Of a DNA stretch of 64,000 nt, positions 28,271 to 36,873 are shown in pieces. The stretch covers positions 1,380,694 to 1,444,693 of the forward strand of contig NZ_KE332512.1 in NCBI RefSeq assembly GCF_000412995.1, written 5' to 3'. A program made the translations under genes and the position numbers. This DNA is from Treponema vincentii F0403 (GTDB taxonomy: Bacteria; Spirochaetota; Spirochaetia; Treponematales; Treponemataceae). Each line of letters opens with the position of its first letter. Position 1 is the first letter of the stretch. The notes under the pieces are model-generated. The model searched no databases and was not told the DNA's origin. It saw only the letters and a program-made list of their open reading frames with translations.

Positions 28271-29458
28271 ATGATGAACGGATTAAATATATATCAGATT
28301 AAAAAATTGTTTAGAAAAATAGTATTAGCCGCTGTTTTAATTTGCAGCTTAACTTCTTTGCTATCTGCTCAAAATGTTGGATTGGTTTTATCAGGAGGCG
28401 GAGCAAAAGGTGCTTATGAAGTTGGAGTTTGGAAGGCTTTAACAGACGTAGGCATAACAGATCGTATTTCTGTGATATCAGGTACATCAGTAGGCGCTTT
28501 GAATGCCGGATTATTTGTTTGTACACCTGTAAAAGAAGCAGAAAAACTTTGGCGTAATGAAGTAGGAATCGATACTTTTCTCATGCCGGATACAGACACT
28601 GTTGAGGCTTTACTTGAAGTCGTTATAAAAGATATTTTATCCGGTGCTGCAAGGGCCAATCTCAGATATGCTAATGAAGAGGATAATTCTGAATTATTAA
28701 AGAAAGTAAAAAAAACAGCCTCTGTTGTAGGCAATTCAACAAGTAATCTTGTAAAATCTTTGGGAAAAGAGTTACTAGAATACAGTCAGGCTGATAAACA
28801 CAATGAAGGGTTATTTAAACGAGATTCTCTTGAAGAAATTCTTGATAGATATATAACTCTCGAAAAAATCAAAGCTTCACCTTACAAAGTTTATGCAACA
28901 ACAATCAGAAAAAGAATGTTAAAAAGGAAAGCTCTTGCAAACGCATTTTTGGACTATGATTCTTCACATTCTTTGTTACTAAATGAACAACGGTCAAGTT
29001 TAATCGTAAAACAAATTATGCTGGCATCATCAGCACTTCCTCTCGTTTATAGTTCACAGCCAATTTCCGCTGGATTAGTAGAAAATGGGAAAGTTATACG
29101 GGAACAATTTGAGTATATTGATGGCGGATTTACTGAGATAGGAGGGCAGAATACTCCATATAAACCTATACTGAGGGAAAATGTTGATATCATCGTTGTT
29201 GTTTATTTAAAATCGGAAGAAGAATTATTTACGATGACCGATCATAAATCGGAAATAAAAGAAAAACCCGTACTTATTTCAAAAGAAATGCTTAATGGTA
29301 AAAAGTTGATCGAAATAATACCTTCTAAGAATCTTGGCAACTTACTTTCCGGAACTGTTAATTTTAGCCCGGATAAAATTAATGCTTTAATAAATTTAGG
29401 GTATAACGATACGATGAAAATGTTCTTGGACGGACAGTTTTCGGATATATTCATGTAA
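28271..29458 (+). CDS. Secreted patatin-like phospholipase
   Basis: The protein of about 395 residues starts with a signal peptide (hydrophobic core VLAAVLICSLTSLL, cleavage after LSA). The patatin fold follows: oxyanion loop LSGGGAKGAYEVG, nucleophile in ISGTSVGALN, and the catalytic aspartate in YIDGGF near residue 285. Family members release fatty acids from phospholipids, often as secreted effectors. Three ATGs (28265, 28271, 28274) follow AAAGGA; 28271 gives a spacing of five bases. Base composition is lower in GC than the chemoreceptor genes on either side, and the 3' flank holds degraded sequence. Confidence 0.9.
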   Translation: MMNGLNIYQIKKLFRKIVLAAVLICSLTSLLSAQNVGLVLSGGGAKGAYEVGVWKALTDVGITDRISVISGTSVGALNAGLFVCTPVKEAEKLWRNEVGIDTFLMPDTDTVEALLEVVIKDILSGAARANLRYANEEDNSELLKKVKKTASVVGNSTSNLVKSLGKELLEYSQADKHNEGLFKRDSLEEILDRYITLEKIKASPYKVYATTIRKRMLKRKALANAFLDYDSSHSLLLNEQRSSLIVKQIMLASSALPLVYSSQPISAGLVENGKVIREQFEYIDGGFTEIGGQNTPYKPILRENVDIIVVVYLKSEEELFTMTDHKSEIKEKPVLISKEMLNGKKLIEIIPSKNLGNLLSGTVNFSPDKINALINLGYNDTMKMFLDGQFSDIFM

Positions 29459-29510
29459 AATTGCGCGAGTTCTCAATTTACAGCTAAAAATAAAATCGAA
29501 GGAAGCTTTT

Positions 29511-29579
29511 ATGGCATTTGGATTTGATTCAGGAACACTGAAAGCTAATGGTTCAAACAAAGACCGGTATAGGGGATAA
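29511..29579 (+). pseudogene. Broken small ORF in the 29.5-29.8 kb gap
   Basis: An ATG with GGAAG upstream starts MAFGFDSGTLKANGSNKD and stops after 22 residues. One base shift restores DKIQATMVFERIDAFSAG and then another stop. This suggests a decayed gene whose identity is not recognised. The rest of the 576-base stretch between the patatin and receptor 2 holds the poly-C promoter (29787-29831) and a hairpin; I see nothing else in it. Confidence 0.3.
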
Positions 29580-29786
29580 AATTCAGGCGACTATGGTTTT
29601 TGAAAGAATCGATGCTTTTTCAGCAGGATAAACAGAACCTCTTGCAAAATAATACGGATCAGGTATAATAGGCGCACGGTGCGGTTATCGGGATAATTCT
29701 CAAAACAACTTTCCATCATTACTGATGCTATCCAAAAAGTAAAGCACTATTAGGACATCTTATTGTGTCTTTAAACAGAGGAGGCC

Positions 29787-29831
29787 TTGACTAAATGAGA
29801 AACATGAGTATAATACCCCCCCCCCCCCCCC
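29787..29831 (+). promoter_or_regulatory. Consensus promoter running into a C16 tract (receptor 2)
   Basis: TTGACT (29787-29792), a 16-base spacer and TATAAT (29809-29814) are followed by one A and then sixteen consecutive C residues (29816-29831). The predicted start of transcription, near 29821, is inside the C tract. The receptor ATG lies about 214 bases downstream. The arrangement is repeated at 52338-52380, so the C tract is a conserved part of the promoter and a likely slippage switch. Confidence 0.8.
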
Positions 29832-29978
29832 ATCAATTAATCCATCATTGGCAATATGTAGCCGGTACTCAAATTTTTTCATCGCTTGATAGCCGAAACT
29901 ATGTTACACATTGCCGAAATTCCACAACTCCTCATCATGACAATACATCTATCCGGTACAAACTATCAATTGGGAATC

Positions 29979-30000
29979 TCTAAAAACTTCAGTTTTTAGA
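29979..30000 (+). promoter_or_regulatory. Hairpin in the leader of receptor 2
   Basis: TCTAAAAACT (29979-29988) pairs exactly with AGTTTTTAGA (29991-30000), 34 bases before the receptor 2 start codon. No U-tract follows, so it is not an obvious terminator; it could affect translation or mRNA stability. Receptor 3 has a weaker hairpin (AATCTA/TAGATT, 52452-52468) in its leader. Confidence 0.6.
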
Positions 30001-30034
30001 AGTTTACCTTAGATTATTTATCAGGAGGTACTCT

Positions 30035-32128
30035 ATGAAAAAGCGCTTTTCTCTTCGGTATAAGCTGATTTTAATTTTCGGCTTACTTATCTGGGCGGCA
30101 TCCGCTGTCGAAATTGCGTTAGGTATTTTTATGGCACGCCGTGCTGTAATCGAAAAAATTAAAACACATCTGACCGACAAGGCTATCGATGTCGCAGGAT
30201 TCATCGATGAACGCATTACGGCACGCTTTTTATTCCTTGAAGGTATTAGTCGTATGCCAATTCTCACAGATCCGACAACCTCATTGTATGAAAAGCACCT
30301 CTTCTTAAAAAGAGAGGGTGAGGCAACGACAAGAGTAGACGACATGTATATGATCGATACCGCAGGTAATATGTATCTCGCTGACGGACGAACACTTTCT
30401 ATGAGCGATCGTGAGTATTTTAGGGCAGCAATGCAAGGCAAACAATTTGTAAGCGACGCTCATGCTTCGCGAGTTGACAACCAAACCGTTTTCGTTTTTG
30501 CAATGCCTATCTATGACAGCAAGCACACCATTGCAGGAGTGCTTGCTGCGCGGGTTTCTGTTCAACAGCTTGCTAATCTCATTAAAGATATAGTAATAGG
30601 CGAAACAGGCAACTGCTTTATTATGGGACAGACGGGAACTATTATTGCAAATAAGGATTCAAGCCTAACAGCCAAACAACTGAATGTGATAGAACAAGGA
30701 AAAAACGATCCGGTGTTTGCTTCTGCCGCAGCATTTTTGCAAAGAGCATTGCAGACGGATAAAAGCGAAGTCGGATACTACACCTATCAGGGCGTTCAGT
30801 ACATATCCTCCTTTGCTAAAGTTAACGCGACCGGCTGGAATGCCGTTATACGCGCACCGGTAAATGAATTTATGGGAGATGTTAACCTTCTCGGAAAAAC
30901 AATGGGGCTTATGAGTCTCGGTATATTTGTTGCTGTTTTACTCATTATATATGTTATAGCCACGAAAATAGTAAAGCCGATACAACATGCAGCAAGCGCC
31001 TTACAAGATATTGCACAAGGCGAAGGAGATTTAACGGTCCGATTGCCGATACGAGGTAATGATGAAATTACCGATATGTCGGAATACTTTAACCAAACAA
31101 TTGCAAAGATCGGTACGTCAATACAGGCAGTAGGCGTAAGCTCAAACACAATGGAAGAAATTGGAACCGAATTGGCTTCCAATATGACTGAAACTGCAAG
31201 CGCGGTTCATGAAATCAGCGCGAATATCGATGGCGTAAAACAGCAAGCATTAACCCAAGCAGCAAGCGTTACCGAAACCGCCGCAACCGTTGAAGAAATT
31301 GTCCGTACCATCAAACAGCTAAATAGCAGCATAGAAATACAAGCAGCCAGTGTTGCACAATCTTCGTCATCTATAGAAGAGATGGTTGCAAATATTGCCT
31401 CTATCGGGCAAACGCTTGTTAAAACAGACAGTGCCATTAAAGAGCTGACAACCGCTACAGGAGACGGCAAAGCAACACTCGTAACAACCAATACCGTAAC
31501 ACAGAAAATTGCCGAAGAATCCAGCTCGCTGTTAGAAGCCTCAAGTGTTATTCAGCATATTGCATCGCAGACAAACTTATTGGCAATGAATGCCGCAATC
31601 GAGGCTGCTCATGCAGGCGAAGCAGGAAAAGGCTTTGCCGTTGTTGCCGATGAAATCCGCAAATTGGCAGAAGATTCTGCAACGCAAGGAAAAACGATTA
31701 CCACAACACTCAAAAACTTATCCGGTGAAATTGAAACACTTTCCGCTTCATCGACGACGGTAGAAGAAAAATTCAATAGTATCTTCACCCTTGCCGAACA
31801 GGTTAAAGATATGAGCGCCCGCGTGACCGAAGCGATGCGTGAACAGGAAAACGGCAGTAAAGAAGTACTAACAGCTATTAAGAACATCAACATGGTAACC
31901 ACGGAAGTACAATCCGGTTCTGACGAAATGCTGAAAGGCGGAGAAGGGGTCGCAGAAGAAATGCAGAAACTGGATAATCTTACTCGAATGATAACCGACA
32001 GCATGAACGAAATGGCATCGGGCGCAGTCCAGATTAACAATGCCGTGCAGGAAGTGAATGAAATCACCCAGAAGAACAAGCAGAGTATTGAGAAGCTGGC
32101 ACATGAGGTCTCTAAATTCAAAGTATAA
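30035..32128 (+). CDS. Methyl-accepting chemotaxis protein with dCache sensor (receptor 2)
   Basis: The 697-residue receptor has TM1 (about residues 8-30), a dCache ligand domain (about 33-285), TM2 (about 290-311), HAMP (about 312-365) and the signalling domain with the conserved [20 protein letters not shown] tip. It ends EVSKFKV. CAGGAGG lies ten bases before the ATG. The ligand domain differs clearly from the other receptors while the signalling half is close to identical. Its promoter carries the C16 tract at 29816-29831, so expression may be phase-variable. A long hairpin follows the stop. Confidence 0.95.
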   Translation: MKKRFSLRYKLILIFGLLIWAASAVEIALGIFMARRAVIEKIKTHLTDKAIDVAGFIDERITARFLFLEGISRMPILTDPTTSLYEKHLFLKREGEATTRVDDMYMIDTAGNMYLADGRTLSMSDREYFRAAMQGKQFVSDAHASRVDNQTVFVFAMPIYDSKHTIAGVLAARVSVQQLANLIKDIVIGETGNCFIMGQTGTIIANKDSSLTAKQLNVIEQGKNDPVFASAAAFLQRALQTDKSEVGYYTYQGVQYISSFAKVNATGWNAVIRAPVNEFMGDVNLLGKTMGLMSLGIFVAVLLIIYVIATKIVKPIQHAASALQDIAQGEGDLTVRLPIRGNDEITDMSEYFNQTIAKIGTSIQAVGVSSNTMEEIGTELASNMTETASAVHEISANIDGVKQQALTQAASVTETAATVEEIVRTIKQLNSSIEIQAASVAQSSSSIEEMVANIASIGQTLVKTDSAIKELTTATGDGKATLVTTNTVTQKIAEESSSLLEASSVIQHIASQTNLLAMNAAIEAAHAGEAGKGFAVVADEIRKLAEDSATQGKTITTTLKNLSGEIETLSASSTTVEEKFNSIFTLAEQVKDMSARVTEAMREQENGSKEVLTAIKNINMVTTEVQSGSDEMLKGGEGVAEEMQKLDNLTRMITDSMNEMASGAVQINNAVQEVNEITQKNKQSIEKLAHEVSKFKV

Positions 32129-32130
32129 GT

Positions 32131-32179
32131 TAGGGGAAGACCTTTCTTTTTTTTCGATAAAAAGAAAGGCTTTCCCCTA
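32131..32179 (+). terminator. Long hairpin after receptor 2
   Basis: TAGGGGAA-GA-CCTTTCTTTTT pairs with AAAAAGAAAGG-C-TTTCCCCTA around a short loop, with one internal mismatch. It starts two bases after the receptor 2 stop. A related sequence (TTTTTTCCGATAAAAAGAAAAT) follows receptor 1 near 28187. No U-tract follows the hairpin, so it may protect the 3' end rather than terminate. Confidence 0.6.
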
Positions 32180-32216
32180 TGAATCCGCACCTTGGTTCTA
32201 GGGCATTAATTCGCCG

Positions 32217-32254
32217 GGCATTTCTAAAAATCCAATCGAGTTTTTAGAAATGCC
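32217..32254. repeat. Stem-loop repeat, copy 1
   Basis: Perfect 14-base arms GGCATTTCTAAAAA and TTTTTAGAAATGCC enclose the loop TCCAATCGAG. The loop and inner stem recur at 38739-38766 (loop CCCAACCGAG) with different outer arms. Confidence 0.75.
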
Positions 32255-32268
32255 TTAGAATACCTTTT

Positions 32269-34140
32269 TCAGCAATAGCGCTTTCCGATTAACAATTCGC
32301 ATACTTCTTTTGTCTTGTCGTCGGAGTCTTGTTTCCTGCCGCCGGCTTCGAGCCGTTTAATTTCGTTTAAGATAATTTGATGGTTTTCCGGCGTAACCTT
32401 GAATTGAGAAGCAAACAAAATACCGAGCAGCAGCATACAGACGGGCAGTACAATAAACATCAATCTGATTTTATTGAGCGTTTCCTGTTTTTGCTGCGGT
32501 TTTTGAACTTGTCCAATCCCCGAATACTTAAACCCGATTGTATCCAATAGCACCTTCAAGCCGTATAAATCGGATTTGGTGTAAAATCTCTCAGGCGGGA
32601 TTTTTTGATACACATTCCCGTCTTTTTTGTAGGAACACGTTACAAGGAATTTATTATGGGCTTGGGTAAAGTCTGCGCTATGGAACGACGGTACGATAAA
32701 ATCTTCAAACACTGTTGCAGGGATCTCGGTAAGAGGTGTATTGCTTTCAAAGAAAGAAGCAGCTTGAGCTCCGGCGGAATCCTTATGTTTTTTATATACA
32801 TTTTTTATAATACTGTCCGTATCGTTACTGAGGTATTTTAGGTGCAGGTTACCGTCTTCATACAGGGTATAGTATTTTTCAATTTCCGAAAACGGAAGCT
32901 CCGTATTGCCGCAAAGTGATTCGGCTTCTGCAAATTGGCTTTGCGTCAAAATTGACGGTACGGGGTTTTTATAGCCTATTCTGCTTAAACCCACCCCAAT
33001 CGTCGGCATAATAATCAAACCTAAAAACAGCTTCCGCGCAAGCGTCATTGCGGCAGAGTATGTGCCGGTGCGCTGTTTCCCGCTCATGACGCGGTCTATA
33101 TCGGAAATGAACGGCAGCAGTTGATGAGGGATTAAGTTATTGGCGGATATGCCTACACCCATCAGAACCATATTCAGTATCACCCAAATGCTGCCGGAAG
33201 TAGGTGTATGGAGTCCCATCAATAAAACCGCAATGATGAATATGGTAAGCGCCGTAATATAAACAGGTTTATGTCCTTTCCGATTGATAAACCAGCTATG
33301 TACCGGCAGCATTACCATCATGGTGATTAAAAGACTCCCCTGCGCAATGACAAATATACTTCCCTTGTTTAAATAATCGACGATATAAAAGAGCACAAAT
33401 GACATAAAAATATCGAGGGCACCGAAAGAACACACGTACATCGCAATATGAAGTCTGCATGATTTATTTTGAAATAACGATAAAAAATTTTTTACAAACG
33501 AGTGGGAGATTTTTTCTTCATTACCTTCCTGAGGAAGTTCCCATGTTTCAAAATAAAGCGGAATCCACGGCAGTGCAAAGATAAGTGCAAACACACAACC
33601 CATGATAAAATATCCGTGGGCGCTTCCGTTAAAATAATCGATAATCGGCTGTGCTAAAACTCCACCGAGCAGCGTCGCAACAAACGAAAACATTAAACGG
33701 GTGCTATTAAGTTTATTCCGTTCCGAAAAATCTTTTGTTATTTCGGCGCTTAACGCTGCATAAGGAATATAGGACACGGTCGCCACCGTAAAAAAGATAA
33801 TATAGGCAACAGTGTAAAAGATAAATTTACCTGTTTGGCTTTCGATGGTAACCGGGAACCAAATAAGGATAAAGGATAAGGCTATCGGTATAATGGAAAC
33901 TAAAAACCATACGCGCCGTTTTCCAAACCTCGTACGCGGGGTATTGTCGGAGATATAGCCCATCATCGGGTCGGAAACCGCATCCCATACCTTGCCGATC
34001 GCCGGAATCAATCCTGCTAATGCGGGATGCAGCCCAATGACATTTACCAAATAATACATTGAAAATGTTGTAACAATAAAAAAGCAGCCGCCGCCGTACA
34101 GATCCCCTGCTCCGTATGCGAGGTATGTACGCCATGTCAT
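32269..34140 (-). CDS. GPH-type sugar:cation symporter (MFS) with an inserted domain
   Basis: The 623-residue protein has the N-terminal features of the glycoside-pentoside-hexuronide family (YGAGDLYGGG, then DAVSDPMMGYISDNTPRTRFGKRR in the first cytoplasmic loop). About ten membrane segments follow. Between the last two groups of helices lies a hydrophilic stretch of about 150 residues (from ILTQSQFAEAE to IGQVQKPQQKQ), not found in typical 450-500-residue symporters. A final membrane segment ends the protein. It probably imports a sugar or other organic solute with a cation. The frame opens at 34161, but the ATG at 34140 has AAAGGAAAG upstream and gives MTWRTYLAYGAGD. Confidence 0.85.
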   Translation of the reverse strand: MTWRTYLAYGAGDLYGGGCFFIVTTFSMYYLVNVIGLHPALAGLIPAIGKVWDAVSDPMMGYISDNTPRTRFGKRRVWFLVSIIPIALSFILIWFPVTIESQTGKFIFYTVAYIIFFTVATVSYIPYAALSAEITKDFSERNKLNSTRLMFSFVATLLGGVLAQPIIDYFNGSAHGYFIMGCVFALIFALPWIPLYFETWELPQEGNEEKISHSFVKNFLSLFQNKSCRLHIAMYVCSFGALDIFMSFVLFYIVDYLNKGSIFVIAQGSLLITMMVMLPVHSWFINRKGHKPVYITALTIFIIAVLLMGLHTPTSGSIWVILNMVLMGVGISANNLIPHQLLPFISDIDRVMSGKQRTGTYSAAMTLARKLFLGLIIMPTIGVGLSRIGYKNPVPSILTQSQFAEAESLCGNTELPFSEIEKYYTLYEDGNLHLKYLSNDTDSIIKNVYKKHKDSAGAQAASFFESNTPLTEIPATVFEDFIVPSFHSADFTQAHNKFLVTCSYKKDGNVYQKIPPERFYTKSDLYGLKVLLDTIGFKYSGIGQVQKPQQKQETLNKIRLMFIVLPVCMLLLGILFASQFKVTPENHQIILNEIKRLEAGGRKQDSDDKTKEVCELLIGKRYC

Positions 34141-34244
34141 TTTTCTTTCCTTTATGTTCATCCTTTTATCATACTATAGGCTATTGGATAATACAATCAA
34201 AACTTTTAACCTGTCAAAACTTTAATAGGCTGTAGGGAACCTCA

Positions 34245-34272
34245 AAAATACGGGCACTAAAATACGGGCACT
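34245..34272. repeat. Tandem 14-base repeat
   Basis: AAAATACGGGCACT occurs twice head to tail (34245-34258 and 34259-34272), immediately before the -35 box of the next promoter. A direct duplication here could be an operator pair or a slippage product. Confidence 0.8.
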
Positions 34273-34274
34273 GT

Positions 34275-34302
34275 TTGCTTAATTCAGTATTTCTTGTATA
34301 CT
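34275..34302 (+). promoter_or_regulatory. Promoter of the 34.3 kb operon
   Basis: TTGCTT (34275-34280), a 16-base spacer and TATACT (34297-34302) lie about 25 bases before a small ORF and 100 bases before the dehydratase-like gene. The spacer abuts the tandem repeat. Confidence 0.6.
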
Positions 34303-34327
34303 GTAATGCGGCGGATGGGTGTAGCGT

Positions 34328-34414
34328 ATGCAGAATATCATTTTAAATGTAAAAAATTACTTTAAAGAAAAATATCAGCCCAAGGAATGGAAAAAGTCAG
34401 CAGATGGAATTTGA
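34328..34414 (+). CDS. 28-residue upstream ORF
   Basis: A short Lys-rich ORF (MQNIILNVKNYFKEKY onwards) starts at 34328 behind GGATGGGTG. Its stop (34412-34414) overlaps the start of the next gene by eleven bases. It could be a translational leader of the dehydratase-like gene, or a frame-shifted N-terminus of that gene. Coding status cannot be settled from sequence alone. Confidence 0.35.
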   Translation: MQNIILNVKNYFKEKYQPKEWKKSADGI

Positions 34415-35246
34415 TTTTACTCAAGCTTCATTACAAGAAATCCTTAACTATACCCCCGATTTCCGCCGTGAAGCATATATAGACGCCACGCTGCGGATGC
34501 AAGCGGATGACAATATTGTCGGCGTGTTCGGCTCCGCGTATTCACAAGCACAGTCTTCTATTATCGACGAGGCGCTTATCTACGGCTGCGGCCTTGTACC
34601 GGTTCCTGTTGTCGGTGTGGATGCCTTTATTTTTAAATACGGCGATTATCCCTCCTGCGATGCAATCAAAAGTACGATGGTGTATTTAACAACGCAAAAG
34701 TGTCCGCTGTTGTATTCTTCCAAGATGTATGTGCTTGACGGCTGTTGCCCTGCGGTAGAAGCTGCGTTCCGGCAATGCACACAAAAACCTGTGCATGTAT
34801 ACGCAGATTCGGAAAGGCTTAAAGCGATGCTGCAGCAGGTATACGAGCGGGAGTATTCCGCTGCCCGCTATCGGGAAGCACAGTCTGCTTTTACAACGCT
34901 GAACGGTTTGCTGCAGCAGCTTGAACAAAGTGCGCTTTCCGGCAATGACTTTGGAATGCTTGCTTTTTATTCCCGTTTTATCTTTGAACTTGAGGAGCGG
35001 ATAGCATTTTTGACACGGGTGTGCGAACTGCTGTCGTCCGCAGCAAATTGCGGACAGGCCGCACACTTCCCGCTTCCACCTATAAAGCGGGTGCCGGTTT
35101 CAATTCATTGCCCCGACGGCATTATACAAAAAATTACCCCAACGGCTGGAACTTATTTTAAGCCGGTGGGAGTACAGCGCGGAAGTTCTGCGGATGTTGC
35201 GTGTGCAGGATGTATTTATCCCGCCGATCAGTATGTGGAGTATTAA
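34404..35246 (+). CDS. 2-hydroxyacyl-CoA dehydratase-like protein
   Basis: The 280-residue product shows GVFGSAYSQAQ, YGCGLVPVPVVGVDAF, then SCDAIKSTMVYLTTQKCPLLYSSKMYVLDGCC. Cysteines at these positions are typical of the iron-sulfur-binding subunits of 2-hydroxyacyl-CoA dehydratases (HgdB-like). Later Gln/Glu-rich helices also match. The protein is shorter than the 370-430 residues usual for the family, so it is either a compact homologue or a truncated one. The C-terminal end is Cys-containing (ACAGCIYPADQ) and may bind a cluster. It follows a 28-residue ORF and its own promoter. Confidence 0.55.
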   Translation: MEFDFTQASLQEILNYTPDFRREAYIDATLRMQADDNIVGVFGSAYSQAQSSIIDEALIYGCGLVPVPVVGVDAFIFKYGDYPSCDAIKSTMVYLTTQKCPLLYSSKMYVLDGCCPAVEAAFRQCTQKPVHVYADSERLKAMLQQVYEREYSAARYREAQSAFTTLNGLLQQLEQSALSGNDFGMLAFYSRFIFELEERIAFLTRVCELLSSAANCGQAAHFPLPPIKRVPVSIHCPDGIIQKITPTAGTYFKPVGVQRGSSADVACAGCIYPADQYVEY

Positions 35247-35291
35247 AGAGCCGTGCGGATTTGAAAAATGGTATGAGTACCGGCGCCGTAT

Positions 35292-35320
35292 TTGCATCGC
35301 TGGCAGGAAAGTAGTACAAT
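35292..35320 (+). promoter_or_regulatory. Promoter of the flavodoxin/iron uptake operon
   Basis: TTGCAT (35292-35297), a 17-base spacer and TACAAT (35315-35320) precede the flavodoxin ATG by 37 bases. It is the only good promoter seen before four tightly packed genes. Confidence 0.6.
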
Positions 35321-35356
35321 CGCTCCGTTAAAATTTTCACACACAGGAGAATTGCT

Positions 35357-35812
35357 ATGAAAAAAGCCGCAATTATATATGCGTCTGTTCATCATGGAAA
35401 CACGGAAAAAGTGGTAACCGCAATGGCACACGATATGCCGGTAACCTTGTTTAAGGTAGAGCAAGCCGAACATATCGATTTTTCCGAATATGATTGTATC
35501 GGTTTTGCTTCGGGAATATATGCGGGAAGATGCCATAGATCGATATACGCCTTTTTGAAAAATCACCGGCATGAACTCCCGAAACAAACTTTTGCCGTAT
35601 GTACAAGCGGAGTAGGAAAAGGAAAGTACGCAAAAAAATTTGCGGACTATTTAGCGAAAAACGGTTTTACCGTACTGGGAGAATTTGAATGCAAGGGCTT
35701 CGACACCTTCGGTCCCTTCAAACTGTTCGGCGGTTTGGGAAAAGGACACCCTGACGATAAAGAGCTTGCAGACGGGGTTGCATTCATTAAAAAAATCATG
35801 TTACCATCTTAA
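35357..35812 (+). CDS. Flavodoxin
   Basis: The 151-residue FMN electron carrier has the phosphate-binding loop ASVHHGNTEKV at residues 9-19, then FASGIYAGRCH near residue 55 and FAVCTSGVGKGK near residue 80, which flank the isoalloxazine ring. AGGAG lies eight bases before the ATG. It opens an operon with an iron-type ABC importer. Co-expression suggests it helps reduce or release imported iron or haem, or replaces ferredoxin when iron is scarce; the sequence alone does not decide. Confidence 0.9.
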   Translation: MKKAAIIYASVHHGNTEKVVTAMAHDMPVTLFKVEQAEHIDFSEYDCIGFASGIYAGRCHRSIYAFLKNHRHELPKQTFAVCTSGVGKGKYAKKFADYLAKNGFTVLGEFECKGFDTFGPFKLFGGLGKGHPDDKELADGVAFIKKIMLPS

Positions 35813-35827
35813 TAATAGGAGAACTCT

Positions 35828-36850
35828 ATGCCTAAAAAAATATGTTCATTAGCAATCTTGGTTATGATGCTCGCTGCTTTGCCGGTATGGGCAGGCGGAA
35901 AGCAGGACAAAAAAGCATCGAAAGGGTTTGCGTCCGTAACCGATCATCAGGGGAGAACGGTTGTTATCCCCAACAAACCGGAGCGGATTGTTGCGCCGTT
36001 TTATATTCTCAGCAACACTGCATTAGCGGTCGGCTGTCGGGAATATATCGTATCGGGCGACGGCGGAAAAAGCGGTCGGCCGTTTATTAAAGAATTCGCT
36101 CCCGAACTGGCAGACAAACCCGCATGCGGCGGCGCAAAGAACCTGAACCTTGAAGCGGTTGCTTCTCTGTCTCCCGATCTTATCTTAGTACCGTTTAAAG
36201 CAGCGCAGCAGCTTCCCCAAATCGAAGCGCTCGGCGTTCCCGCATTGGTGATTGAACCTGAAACGATGGATAATTTTTTCAGCTATGTCGACATGCTCGG
36301 CACGGCTACCGGTAATCAGGCGCAAGCACAAAAATTGCTTACCTTTTATAAAACAATTTTAAGCGATGTCGCAGGCTTTATTAAAGGTGAACCGGCCGTA
36401 TCCGTGTATGTCAGCAGCCGCTCCGATATGTTGAATGCGCTCAGTCCCAAAATGTTCCAAGCGGAACTCGTTGCCGCCGCCGGCGGAAAATTGGTAAGCG
36501 ACGATATTACCGACGTATATTGGACGAAGGTTTCGTTGGAGCAAGTCCAAAAATACGCCCCGCAGGTGATCGTTGCGGCAACAGGTTCAAAGGTAACTCC
36601 GGAAGAACTTGCAGGAAAGACCGAATGGAAGGGCATCCCCGCGGTTGATAACGGCAAGGTCTATGTATTCCCGTCAAATGTAGACGAGTGGGATTCTCCC
36701 ATTCCGTGCTCATGCCTCGGCGTTATCTGGCTTGCAGATAAACTGCACCCGGGAAAAATCCCTGCCGATTATCTGGCAGAAAAGACCAAAGCCTTTTATC
36801 GGGACTTCTTCGGTAAAGAAAAAGACCTTGCCTCTCTTGATGTAAAATAA
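35828..36850 (+). CDS. Iron/haem/cobalamin ABC transporter substrate-binding protein
   Basis: The 340-residue secreted protein has a signal peptide (cleavage after VWA, then GGKQDKK) and the TroA-type fold. Residues following the mature start read VTDHQGRTVVIPNKPERIVA, the standard opening of periplasmic binding proteins for iron-siderophore, haem or cobalamin. The C-terminal block (LAGKTEWKGIPAVDNGKVYVFP) is the matching domain II signature. AGGAG lies upstream of the ATG. It is followed by its permease (36874) and ATPase (37884), so it belongs to one importer. No lipobox cysteine is present. Confidence 0.93.
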   Translation: MPKKICSLAILVMMLAALPVWAGGKQDKKASKGFASVTDHQGRTVVIPNKPERIVAPFYILSNTALAVGCREYIVSGDGGKSGRPFIKEFAPELADKPACGGAKNLNLEAVASLSPDLILVPFKAAQQLPQIEALGVPALVIEPETMDNFFSYVDMLGTATGNQAQAQKLLTFYKTILSDVAGFIKGEPAVSVYVSSRSDMLNALSPKMFQAELVAAAGGKLVSDDITDVYWTKVSLEQVQKYAPQVIVAATGSKVTPEELAGKTEWKGIPAVDNGKVYVFPSNVDEWDSPIPCSCLGVIWLADKLHPGKIPADYLAEKTKAFYRDFFGKEKDLASLDVK

Positions 36851-36873
36851 GCGGCTAACCGTTAAAAATTTCA

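Noticed and set aside
29795-29983. 62-codon ORF reading through the C16 tract (five Pro codons)
   Set aside because: Its start lies upstream of the -10 box, so it would not be transcribed from this promoter; composition is not protein-like.
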